DNA from: Siphonodentalium dalli
Lineage: Eukaryota > Mollusca > Scaphopoda > Gadilida > Siphonodentaliidae
Reading direction: 5' to 3'
DNA length: 64,000 bases
Assembly: GCA_032622095.1 (NCBI GenBank)
Contig: CP136062.1
Coordinates: 143,736,351 to 143,800,350 of the forward strand
Of the stretch, positions 36,891 to 47,165 are shown one piece after another (the first letter of the stretch is position 1; each line of letters opens with the position of its first letter). Below the pieces are notes generated by a model. That model did no database searches, was not told where the DNA came from, and saw only the letters and a program-made list of their open reading frames with translations. The position numbers were made by a program, and so were the translations under genes.

Positions 36891-38450
36891 CTAGTTTGGG
36901 TGGGGGAATTACATCAGGTACTCATTGCATACTCAATCGTTTTCATTTTACTACAACTACTGTCATTTGTACATGTTTAGTTCAAGAGTAAACTCCTTAT
37001 CCGGGCCCACCACGGGGAGGAATGTACACCAGGCCCATGTATTTTTTGTATAGCATGTGTATGCATGTGTGCAGGCATGTATTTATGTTGTATGTATGTA
37101 TTTATGTATGCATGTATGTATGTATGTATGTATGCGTGTGTATGGCAGTAAGCAATGTGTAGTATTCGATGCAGTGTTTTTTTTCTTTTTCGTCTTTGTG
37201 CAGTGCACAAATCTGATCCACACCCTCGGATCTGCATAATAAAAGTTGACACTTATTTTCAACTTTACGGCCATGAAATTTGAAAACTTTGAGGTGGAAC
37301 ATACACACAACATACATACACTGTATGTGCATGGGCAATGTAGATGATGTGATAACCATATCTCAATAATAAGCATACATGTTTGAAAACCACCGAAAGA
37401 ACACACATACTGTACAGATAATATATGGATACATGCACGTGTATTGAAGGGAGGAGCAGAAAATAGAATACGGGTATCGGAACTCCTTGAATATTCATAC
37501 TGTCATTATTATTTTTATGAAAATATTTGGTTTCAGATTCTAAGATTTGTCCAAAGTACTAAACCAGATAGATGCCGTTAGGCTATAATACAGGAGTTTG
37601 CATTGTCATCAAAAATCGGCAAAAAAAGGTCATTTTCGTATGCCCTCCCCCGTGAGACCACCCTCTCTAAATAGCCGTATACCCGTTAGGGCATATATAT
37701 CTACAAAAAAAGAATAAAGAAACAAAATGTATCTGTATAGAGGTGGGTGTTTGGTCTTTATGGTACCTTCATACACTGGCAAGTTTGCATGGTATGGTTT
37801 GCAGACATTTTGTCGTATAAAACGATATAGTGCCAGAATATGAACGGAAACAAGCATATAAGATGATTCTGTACCACAGCTAACTATGTGCGAAGTAAAA
37901 TCTCGGTTGTTCCACCTGTAGCGATGCTACCGGAATTTGCCTGTAAATAACATGCAATTATCTCGCAAGAATAAATCATACAGGTATTTGAAAGCAAATT
38001 ACAGTAGCACCGTTACAAGTGGAACTACATACATTTTACTTCTCATGTCGTTAGCTTTGGTAAAGATGCATGTTATGTGCCTGGTCCGTTCATATTCTGG
38101 GACCATGTGGTTTTCTATGACAAAATGCCCGCAAAAACATACCGCGCAAACTTGCCAGCATATGAACGTACCCTTAGACGATGATCCGACATGATTCTGG
38201 CTTGTTTCTTGTTTCTGATGACATTACATGCTATCGTTGTCAAAGAACAACAGGCGTTCGCAGTGGGTGAACATGCAAAAAATATCATTTATTAAAACAT
38301 CACCAATATGGAGAAAATGGAGAAATAGATCGACTCTGTTCTTATTATGTATTATTCACAGTGAAAAGTGTCAATGATACTTGATAATGGGATCATGCCA
38401 TAATATGTCAGTCCATATAGTGATAGTGAACTCTATATACGTCAGCGCAG

Positions 38451-38540
38451 AACCACCACTTCCTATTATGTTAGTAACTTGTTTAAACAAGTTAGCTAAC
38501 GTGTTTAAACAAGTTAGTAACAGAAGAGGAAGTGGTGGTT
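38451..38540. repeat. 90-bp near-perfect hairpin
   Basis: AACCACCACTTCCT at the left pairs with AGGAAGTGGTGGTT at the right; inside, GTTAGTAACTTGTTTAAACA pairs with TGTTTAAACAAGTTAGTAAC. A compact foldback unit within the MULE interior, possibly the remnant of a tiny inserted element or a cruciform-forming site. Confidence 0.75.
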
Positions 38541-39106
38541 TTACGTTGCCGTAAAAATCAGACAGTTTATAATATTATGCTTAAGTAACCGGCGGCCATC
38601 TTTTTTCTCGAAAATCGTTCAAATTCGATGGTTCCCATCCTAGAGGTAATCCTAAACATGCCTGTAAATGTTCAAACCAATTGTCCAATAAATGTGGACT
38701 ACAGGATGTGCAGATGAATTCAGATTCTGAAATCCAAGATGGCCATATATAGGCGACCATGTTATTCGACGAATTTCGGTAAAATTCGATGGCTCCCATC
38801 TAGAGGTGTGTGCATGCATATGAAGTTTGGTAATACTCGAACGACGGGTGTGGTTTGTATAATAGGAAATTGTTGACCGAAGCACGCAACCTGTGTGTAT
38901 ATAAATGTATGTATTATGTATGTGGTTTTTTTTTTATCTGTTTGTATATATGTGTGTATGCATGTGTATAATCCATGTGCTTGTTTGTATGTTTGTATGA
39001 AAGCCTGCGTATTTTTATTGTATGTGTTCAAATTTGTGTTTGTATGTGTGTGTATGCATGTGAGCATGTGCCAGTATGTAGTTTATACCATAAGTTCTAA
39101 AGCCGT

Positions 39107-39650
39107 TCAGCAGCCAAATGAGTAATTGAAATCAAAGCAAAACACTGACAAGTGCCTATCATATGGAATATTCTCATATGATGATCACGAAAGAATATAG
39201 ACATTAGTAACTGAAACAAAACAGAACGACACAAACTATTGCAGATAATATGGCATATGAAATTGAAAATATCAGCTATCCAGCCTCCACATTAATAACG
39301 GAAATCAAAGCGAACATGAAACAAAACATCGGCAATTGCTCGTAGCATGAAAACTTCTCACATACGATTATATAACTGTTAGTACCCGTAACTGAAACAA
39401 AACACAACACGACGGACGAAAAATCTTGCAGATAAAGTGTCCTACGATTTTTAAAATTCCCGCTATTCAGCCTCCAAATGAGTAACGGAGCTCAAAGCAA
39501 ACATTAAATAAAATAGCGACAATTGCTCGTAAAATGGAAATTTGTCATGGGATTCTCACACCAGACTATGGAAATTAGTAACCAAAAAATAATATGTAAC
39601 GACGCAAAATCTTGCAGCGATTATGGGATATGATTTTTAAAATGTCATTT
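39107..39650. repeat. Three-copy tandem repeat, about 180 bp
   Basis: Copies start near 39107, 39280 and 39470, each with CAGCC....AATGAGTAA, GAAATCAAAGC or a variant, a CTCGTA.CATGAAA piece and ATTAGTAACTGAAAC. Copies are diverged. The array lies just downstream of the stop of the PHD-ParB-USP ORF. Confidence 0.65.
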
Positions 39651-39890
39651 GTATCATACTCTTATAACTGTTGTTTATCTCATAATTATACACCATATGA
39701 GATGCCTGCGGTATGGACGTCAATCTGTTGCCCGACATAGGTATCTCCGCGGAGAATGCCCAACTGATACAATTGCACTTAATCAAAACAGAACACAAAC
39801 AAAAATCAACGAGGAACAGCCATAGTCTCAACCATAACTTTCTTGAGCAGCAAACTCGATAAATTCTCTTAACACAACTTTGGAGTCGAT

Positions 39891-42281
39891 CTAGTTGACA
39901 TTACGTTTCAGAAACAGAGCTGTGCATGGCACATCCATCGATTGTATGGGGTATGGCACAAGGCGGTTTTCTTTCTTCAAGCCGTCATAAAGGAACCACT
40001 CTCCTTGAATGTCCAGCCCTGCAACAAAATGTCTTCTTCCCTGAGAGTAGAAAGTGAATCCAATGAGTTGGTACTCGCAGTCAAGTACATGGACAGAGGA
40101 TGGGAACTTCATTGCACTTATTCTCATTTCTTGAACCGACAGAGCTAGGAAAGGAGCTGGGCCGTATTTCCATCGCCTCTTGAATACCAGTTCTCCGTTA
40201 CAGGATTGGCATTTCGTTCGTTTGCGTGACAGTGCTTTGGCATTCCACGTTTCGATGCTTTTCTGAAGTCTGGAATCTTCCGCAGCACAATTATTCTCCA
40301 ACGCAGCAACCGACCGCCCTTCTGTAACCGCGTCAGGAGATTGGCAATCACTGTTGTCACACAAGAATATTTCTTCCGTTTCCAACAACCACGTGAAGTG
40401 TGTCAAAAAGTGGGAATATTCCCACCCCCATGTGTTATGGAAGTGATCAGTTGTATACGCCTTATCCATATGAACAAAATGCATTTTGCCTTCCACACTG
40501 AGACCTATATTGATAAGTTTGAGTGATTGTTGTAAGACAAGGAGGCAAATACACTGGCTTTCATTGGCATTAGCTAGAAAAGCAGTCAATTCCCTGTCTA
40601 CCTGGTCAAATTTCGATGCAAATATAGCCAACAGGTTGTCGATCGTGCACGTATTTGACATTGAACAATTGAATCCCCCATCATCCTTTAGCTTTCCTCC
40701 CCATCCAGGGAGCAGCGGGAGGCCTTCCCGAGTCAAAAACCCAAAGTCTGAAGGTGAGGGATCGGAAGGAAACTCATTTGGAACTTGTGGGACTAGAGTT
40801 GTCCGAGTTTCTGAACAGGCCATGAAATTGTAATGGACACGCACAGGTACCCACGATAAACCCAAGTTGACCGCAACCGCGACCCTGGTGTTGCCCTCAA
40901 AAACGAACGCTGAACCAGCAAGGAAATCAGATGAAGGGTATCTCTTAATGGCAATCAAAATGGGATTTATAACTCCTTTCTTCTGTATGCTTGTAGTCAA
41001 GTTCGCAACTTGGCCAGGGAACTTTTCTGTCTGGTTGCGATCCACCTCCACATATTTCACTAACTGCATAGAATAAATATGTTCAGTTCTCGAGATGGAA
41101 AACACGGGTATGTCTGATGCTTCAGGTTGCCTTTCGAGCAGCTTTTGGAATCTGGCATTTACAAGATCGCTATGTACAACATTAGTGGTCTGCTTTGGCT
41201 CGTGTTGACCCAGGGGTGAATCCTTCGTACATGTGCACGAGCCACACCTATAGTCTTTTATTGCCTCAGCATTAGTAACTCCTATGCAAGGGTAGTGGAA
41301 CCATTCGAGACACACGCCACATTGCACCATTCTGCTTTCTCCGTAACCACATGAAATTACTGAGTATGCTGGCAATCTACACGAGCAGTAGATCTTCACG
41401 GGAAGTTTCGTTGGGTGACAAACAATTATCTTTTTCGATGACGGAAACTGAACAATATTATGTTTCTCGAGGCAATGCTTGAGATGTTCTCGGCAAGCTC
41501 GCGGTTTAAAAGACCGCTTCACTGGGTCTCCCGAACGGCACAATTCAGTTGCAACAGCTAAGGCCAAAACAGATGACTCACTCTTCGGAGCAGAACAAAT
41601 TTCATAAATTCTCATTATTGCAACTGATTTTGGATGCACATGCTGTGGTGCTAGCTTAGACCCATTCATTACAATCCTCCATGATTGGCTGTCGATTTTG
41701 TCGGAGCTATCGAGCAATGTGGGTGACTGCATGAGGTTCAATGTGAACGAGCAGTATATGTCAATCTCACCAACAGATCCATTCCCATATACACAAACAT
41801 ACAAGTTCCCCGGCAAACTGATTAGCTGTACAAATTTTCCAATATTTCTAGCGAACTTGATCTCATCGCCAGATGAGATTCTATCCAAACCGCCCACTTC
41901 TGAAATTTTTTTGCTTAGCATGCCGAGAAATGTGTTAATAGTTTCTTCCGAGAGAAACAGTCCTTTCTCAATCTCTGCAATCATCTGTTTGGTTTTACGT
42001 ACACCAATTTTCCGTTTATCTGGCTTCTGTTTACTGTCAAAGCCTTTAGGCCTCCCAGCAACCTTTCTCCTCTTGGGTAGAGACAATCCTTCTTCGTCCC
42101 TGTCCTCGGGGTAACTGTTCTGCCAGCTGTCGAAAATATTGTTTAGTGTCAAATATTTTTGCTCGAATTCTGGCTGACTTCTAACCGACAAGAACGTTGA
42201 CAATCTCTTACATAGTTCCATGGACCTCGCGTAACGCACAGCAACAGTCTGAATAGATTGCTCTGATGTCACAGCGGCCAA
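39891..42281 (-). CDS. MULE accessory protein: PHD finger - ParB-like - USP-like (C19) protease
   Basis: A 796-codon open frame; the first codon of the frame used is TTG, the first Met is at residue 21 (MELCKRLSTF), so the true start is either that Met (776 residues) or an upstream exon. Residues 69-98 are basic with an AT-hook-like GRPKG. Residues 298-352 form a PHD finger: paired cysteines, WFHYPC and a final CGSC. Residues 400-492 read like the N-terminal ParB fold: TTSIQKKGVINPILIAI then EGNTRVAVAVNLGLSWVPV, matching the S-I-x-x-x-G-x-x-x-P and G-x-x-R-x-x-A signatures. Residues 540-785 resemble a ubiquitin-specific protease: Cys545 in MSNTCTIDNLL, two zinc-type Cys pairs (CDNSDC, CQSC), His751 in RRHFVA and Asp766 in WFLYDGLK. 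Functions are inferred: chromatin reading, nucleotide or DNA binding, deubiquitination. It follows the transposase on the same strand inside the element and shows no internal stop. Confidence 0.78.
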   Translation of the reverse strand: MAAVTSEQSIQTVAVRYARSMELCKRLSTFLSVRSQPEFEQKYLTLNNIFDSWQNSYPEDRDEEGLSLPKRRKVAGRPKGFDSKQKPDKRKIGVRKTKQMIAEIEKGLFLSEETINTFLGMLSKKISEVGGLDRISSGDEIKFARNIGKFVQLISLPGNLYVCVYGNGSVGEIDIYCSFTLNLMQSPTLLDSSDKIDSQSWRIVMNGSKLAPQHVHPKSVAIMRIYEICSAPKSESSVLALAVATELCRSGDPVKRSFKPRACREHLKHCLEKHNIVQFPSSKKIIVCHPTKLPVKIYCSCRLPAYSVISCGYGESRMVQCGVCLEWFHYPCIGVTNAEAIKDYRCGSCTCTKDSPLGQHEPKQTTNVVHSDLVNARFQKLLERQPEASDIPVFSISRTEHIYSMQLVKYVEVDRNQTEKFPGQVANLTTSIQKKGVINPILIAIKRYPSSDFLAGSAFVFEGNTRVAVAVNLGLSWVPVRVHYNFMACSETRTTLVPQVPNEFPSDPSPSDFGFLTREGLPLLPGWGGKLKDDGGFNCSMSNTCTIDNLLAIFASKFDQVDRELTAFLANANESQCICLLVLQQSLKLINIGLSVEGKMHFVHMDKAYTTDHFHNTWGWEYSHFLTHFTWLLETEEIFLCDNSDCQSPDAVTEGRSVAALENNCAAEDSRLQKSIETWNAKALSRKRTKCQSCNGELVFKRRWKYGPAPFLALSVQEMRISAMKFPSSVHVLDCEYQLIGFTFYSQGRRHFVAGLDIQGEWFLYDGLKKENRLVPYPIQSMDVPCTALFLKRNVN

Positions 42282-42646
42282 TTGAGACGGAACAACACGA
42301 TGTGTGGTGATACCGGTTGGTCATCGTCTGGTTTGTCAGCAAGAAATTGTTGGTTACCTGACGTAACTGTCAAATTTGTTTGCTTGCTGTTTACACGAGC
42401 GTCTGGGGTATACCGCAGATTAACTGAATCTTTTGAAATATGCTTCTCTGTTTTAATTTCGCTTATGTCAGTACACTCTTTTTCTGTTTTATGGGTATGA
42501 TTAGTTTCAGTTATCCCAGTGTCTTGCTGATCAGCAGTCATCGAGTTCCTCTCTAGCGTCGGACATTTGCGCCATCGATTTGGCACGTCCCATCCGTGCA
42601 AGGGTGGAACACTTGCAGTCTTCCCTCCACGCAATAATAATAACAA
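42269..42646 (-). CDS. Possible upstream exon or N-terminal part of the accessory protein
   Basis: A 125-codon frame overlapping the start of the accessory ORF by 13 bases in another frame. It begins with TTG; an internal Met gives MTADQQDTGITETNHTHKT. The composition is hydrophilic, Thr/Asp/Lys-rich, without a recognisable domain. As the main ORF has no good start codon, this stretch could be joined to it by a short intron or by a frameshift. It may also be untranslated. Confidence 0.35.
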   Translation of the reverse strand: MLLLLRGGKTASVPPLHGWDVPNRWRKCPTLERNSMTADQQDTGITETNHTHKTEKECTDISEIKTEKHISKDSVNLRYTPDARVNSKQTNLTVTSGNQQFLADKPDDDQPVSPHIVLFRLNWPL

Positions 42647-42649
42647 ACA

Positions 42650-43496
42650 CCAAAACTACTTTTGGAAACCAGCCGCGAGCGACTCAGCCCCATTTATTGA
42701 TGACGACTTATTTACAAAGTATGACCTGACCACCTTAAATTGCGTCCCCAGTAACAATGGCATATTCGCGGGCCAGAAAAAAACCGCCATTTTATGTATA
42801 TCTTTTTTAATTCATGGCGGAAATCTGTGACCAGGACCTGTGCGAACTCCATCTACGGGGTGAAATGCTGGTCCTCATTTCGTTTTGAAAAAAATAAAAC
42901 CTAATACAATAATTTAAAATTGTGATGTGACCCTGTCATGACACGTTTATATTTGTTCTTAATTTTTATCAGACAGTTTGAGAAAACAAAAACATACGCA
43001 ATGAAAAATCTCTAAGCCGAGTTATGTTTGTTACGCCCGTATTTTACTTTCAAATTGAATATATGTTTTATATATTCGAAAACCAAACATTCTTCCAATA
43101 ACTCATGACAGAGACACCCGACGATTTCAAATGTATATATATAATTCTACATGTATTTCACCATAAACACATATTTCATTCAAAAATGACATGAATATAA
43201 ACAACCCAATGTTCCTAAATCGAAACATGTGACGTGATGGGGTTAAATCCATTAATTCGAAGAACCGACTTTTGATTTATAAAATTTTCTCCAACTATAT
43301 ACCATCGTATGAATACATAATTTTTAATAATTAAAATTATTAAGAAAGTTGACAGACCGAGTGTCACGCTAGAAGTAAATTTTCGCTACGAACACGTGAC
43401 CTTCCAAACCAATTACGATACCTGATTGGCTAACCACCTGTCACGTGTTCGTAAACAACTCACTTGCGCCAAGTTTAGATACGCTAATTTCCCGCG
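42650..43496. other. Spacer between the two MULE genes
   Basis: AT-rich, without an open frame of note. It should contain the end of the transposase transcript and the promoter or leader of the accessory gene. No clear signal stands out. Confidence 0.5.
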
Positions 43497-45395
43497 CTAT
43501 GTATCGTTATCATTAACCCCGTGACCGGCAAGACAAATGTTTTGCACTATTACTCCGAAACGTGGAAAACTATTATTCATGTTAACCGACATGACGTGTG
43601 CACAAGGCAACATCATCTGATTATAAAATTGACAACAACATTCTCCTGCTTCCACTCGGAACAAACTGGAACCTTCGTCAGAAGATATTACATGTATCGC
43701 AGAGTCTTCGTGCGATCTCGAGACTGTCAGTGAATGAACCTCTTGATATTGGGATTCGACAAGTCTAGCGACAACTGGAGTACACCTCTCATACAAAAAT
43801 TTAATGGTGGGATTATCTGATTCTTCTTCAGTCACCCCCTTAAATTCGCATTCGAAATCCGTTTTTCCGGCATTTTCGTTATGGGATTCTTCGAACCGCA
43901 GCAAGGCTGATACCACCTTGTCAAGGCTGGTATATAGGGCACAAATGGTCTGCTTCAGTTTTTGGTTAAGGGACTCTATCCGATTGTTATCGTCTGTTCC
44001 AAACGTAATGGAGTCACCCCGAAAACAAACTGCCCACATTTCACGACAGTCACCCCAATTAGCAACAAAATCATCCTTCCAAACAGACGGAATCATTTTG
44101 TCTTCGATTATACCATTGTATATGTCACAAAATTTGTCCCTATCATCTGTCATTATCATTTTCCATAACTTTTTTTGTGTTTCTTTCCGAATTAGTGTTA
44201 ATGTGTCACTCTTCTTAGCAACTTTCTTGCTTTTGGCCATCGAATGTTCTTTTTCAACAGCCGGAATGGCATCTTTGATGATTGCCTGCAACTCCTTATC
44301 AGTCCATGACATTTTTCTTGCCAAGTTTTGGAAATTCCTCCAAGTATGTACTTTGCAAATTAAAACGACTAGGTTGCAATTCTTGGTCATTTTCCGGAGA
44401 GCATCTATTGTTGTGAACGATTTGTCTATCATTATAGTTTGAACCTCTTTGAATGGTTCCTCGTTCTCATTGACGAATAACTTAACCACTTCCTCCACAG
44501 TTTCATGCGTTTCGTCGGCAACCAACGACCACCCTGCAAGTCGACCTTTCAAGTGATTGTCAACAACAAGCCATATATAGCAAATAAAACCCGAGTTTGA
44601 TAACCGATAAGTACCATCTAACAGAACAACTTGTGGGAACAAACAGAAAGATTCTCTCATTTGCTTCGATTGGAAAAAGATGTGTGAAATCTGATTACAT
44701 TGATGTGTTTTATATTTAACTGTCGCCCCGTGTTTTTCTTCTGTTGTCAGAATATCGAGGACCCTATCAACTTCACTTTTTTCAGGGATTTTATTCAATT
44801 TGTCGACATAATTCTTGATGTCTTTAGACCTGATCGACTTGTTCTTGCCTTCTTCGCGCCTCCGAACTCTCAAATTTTAGGCTAGTTTATCCTCTGCTGT
44901 AAGTCTCCTCATCTCAGGCAGATTCCTGATTATGTTTGGGTGTGTATTGTGTTTCACCCCGCTCGCATTTGTGTGATAAAAATCAGAGTATGATATTCTT
45001 AGAACGTCCAGAGTTTTAATAAATCTAACAATGATCTTCGACTGGCATCCAAATGAACCATAATACCTCTGTTTGCATCTCACCCTTTTTGTTCGCCGCA
45101 CCCGGGATCCAAACTTGCACTTGAACACAATCCGGTCGAAGACACAAGGGTGGTCTGACTGAAGCTTAGTCGAAGAAAAAATTGTAAATATTTCAAAGGC
45201 GTGTGGCAATTGGACCAACACTTCTTGCAGTTCAATGTAGCTTTTAAATGTTTTTCCTGGAGTTAATCTTGACTGCAGAGCCTCCCTCTTGTCTAAAACA
45301 TCTTGAGGGATCTCATCAGTGCATTGAAATGTGGGAAACCAGGCCGCACTATTTTCGCCCCCAGGTGAAGATACCTCATTGTCTCTAGCCGACAT
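43497..45395 (-). pseudogene. MULE transposase with C-terminal SWIM zinc finger, one in-frame stop
   Basis: Two frames, 45395-44877 (172 aa) and 44873-43497 (458 aa), are the same reading frame separated only by TAA (44879-44877) and one further codon; together about 632 codons. The start is ATG in a good context (AAAATGTCGG). The N-terminal part is a FAR1/ZSWIM-like Cys/His region (FKCKFG, RCKQRYYGSFGC, YHTNASGVKH). The catalytic core, numbered in the second frame, shows Asp86 (VVLLDGTYRL), Asp150 (TIMIDKSFTTI), the C-x2-H pair (LICKVHTW) and Glu300 (NNRIESLNQKLK), the DDE triad of MULE transposases. The SWIM finger is ECCCQF...PCAH (residues 411-426). The rest is intact, so the stop is either a recent inactivating mutation or a read-through site. 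Closest relatives by eye are ZSWIM3-like proteins. Confidence 0.85.
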
Positions 45396-46060
45396 TTTCT
45401 AAAGCCCTTGAACAATTAAAAATAACTGTATTGCCGCCTACAGAGCGCTGCTTATAAGTATTCAAGAAAATGTATTTGCGATTAAGATTTATGATAGATC
45501 CGAATAGCATATGCAACACACATATCGTACAGATAGACACTGCGTTGAACGAGCAACATCGAGACCCTTGTTTTTGTTGGCACCGTTAGGTTTCGACAAA
45601 GGTCGCATTGAAGCAGTGTGAAATCTTGCTTTTCGACAAGTAAGGCAGTATGCATATGATACACGAATCAAATCAACGAAATCGAGTAAACAAGCGAATG
45701 CAAATGCCAATAAAAGAGCGTTTCGCCCACTAAGACTCACATAAAGAGCGTTTATTTTCGAAGTGGCATTGTAATAGCGATAAATGACGAACGCTGTCGG
45801 TACTGTTGTAGCTATTCCACGCTCTACCATTGCAGTTATAACAGAGGGGCCATGTACGCATATATACCTGAACTACCTTTCTACAATTATGTTGTAAACA
45901 CAAAAGACGCATTGCAGTAATGAAAAAAAATACAACTATGAACACGGTGTTTGGGTCCCAAACAAAAAAAGACGACATGGATCAGAAAAGAGCGTTTCGT
46001 GTTAGTCTATTCCTGATATGGTGTAAATAAAGAGCGTTTATCTTAATTCTGGCGAAAAAT
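45396..46060 (-). promoter_or_regulatory. Upstream region of the transposase with repeated AAAGAGCGTTT boxes
   Basis: Four boxes of AAAGAGCGTTT lie at about 45715, 45741, 45986 and 46027, arranged as two pairs (AAAAGAGCGTTTCG and ATAAAGAGCGTTTAT). The region matches, in reverse, the dispersed repeat at 28680-29150, so the boxes came with that repeat and may not be a promoter of the element. Position upstream of the transposase ATG is the only evidence for a regulatory role. Confidence 0.35.
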
Positions 46061-46264
46061 TGAAAAGGACTGGAAAATGGCTGCGACAAGTATTTTATAG
46101 AGTATATGAAGCCGGTATATCAATTTGGAGGTTGGAATGAGCCATGTCCGTTTAACCCATTTGCACGAGAATATGGTGCATCAGCAGATTGACGCTCTTA
46201 ATGTGTTTTAACTGTGGCCCGCGTCATACAAAGGAATAACGAGTATAAGCCCATACTGGCCCCA

Positions 46265-47165
46265 TAGTCATATATATATATATATATATATATCTATTAT
46301 ATATTTTGAAAGATCTGTGTGTGTATGTATGTGTTTGTTTGTGTGTGTGTGTGTGTGTTTGAAATCGATGGACTCGAAAACGACTAAGCCAATTTCGATG
46401 AAATTTGGTATTTGGATGTGTTTTCGGCCGGAGACGAACATAGGCATATTTATTTGTCCGTGCGAGGTCAACTTTTCACGTGCGGAGGTCAAATCTATTT
46501 TTACGCCGTTTTTGCGCTAATATATTTCAGTTCGGTGCTCACAAATCGATTCGATATAGCGCGAATAATAAATTGCCAGTCATATAATTTGCACGGTTAG
46601 AATCTGTGTGGCTTCATCTTTCCAACGATATATAATATGTATGTATCCGTTTTAGTTATCTGCCTCAATTATTAGGTACAAGTGGTACGATGCTTTTATC
46701 AGGATAAAATCAATGCGTAATTTCTATGACGTCGTCAGAGGTCATAAAGTTAGATTACGTTAACTCTCACCCTGCCGATGCATTTGACTGTGTCGCGTTA
46801 ACTCATCACCGGCCGAGGTATCCGCAAATGACATTGGGCTATATATCTCGAAAACGGGTGTAGCTATCGACTTGAAATTTGGTATGTGAATGTATCTTGC
46901 CCCGGATACGAATTTTATCGGGTCGCCGAGCACGTGCGACGCCAGCTTCGCGCATGCGCAGACGAGATCTCGGAAACGGGTTGAGATATTGACTTTAAAT
47001 TTGGTATGTGAATGTATCTTGCCCCGGATACGAATTTTATCGGGTCGCCGAGCACGTGCGACACCAGCTTCGCGCATGCGCAGACCAGATCTAGGAAACG
47101 GGTGGAGCAATCGACTTGAAATTTGGTTTTTTAATAGCCCGGACGAAGTCGGGTCACCTTCTAGT
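46265..47165. repeat. Microsatellites and a 121-bp tandem repeat
   Basis: A TA run (46269-46292), a TG run near 46315-46360, then three copies of about 121 bp beginning near 46847, 46968 and 47090. Each copy has AAACGGGT.GAG, TTGAAATTTGGTATGTGAAT, CTTGCCCCGGATACGAATTT and GCACGTGCGAC. GATGAAATTTGGTATTTGGA near 46397 is a further relative. Similar wording occurs in the 62-kb tandem repeat. Confidence 0.7.

Larger units (their letters stand above)
34680..39100. other. MULE interior, left part: no gene recognised
   Basis: Apart from diverged unit copies, it holds a TATG-rich stretch near 37070-37140, a similar one near 38890-39070, and the hairpin at 38451-38540. Open frames here are short and low in complexity. 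Confidence 0.55.

Noticed and set aside
37050-37240. ORFs rich in Cys/Tyr/Val or His/Ile/Thr over the TATG-rich stretch.
   Set aside because: Translation of a microsatellite; no coding evidence.
41698-42114. Plus-strand ORF of 138 codons opposite the accessory gene (and a 212-codon one opposite the transposase).
   Set aside because: Shadow frames antisense to well-supported coding sequence, without own motifs.
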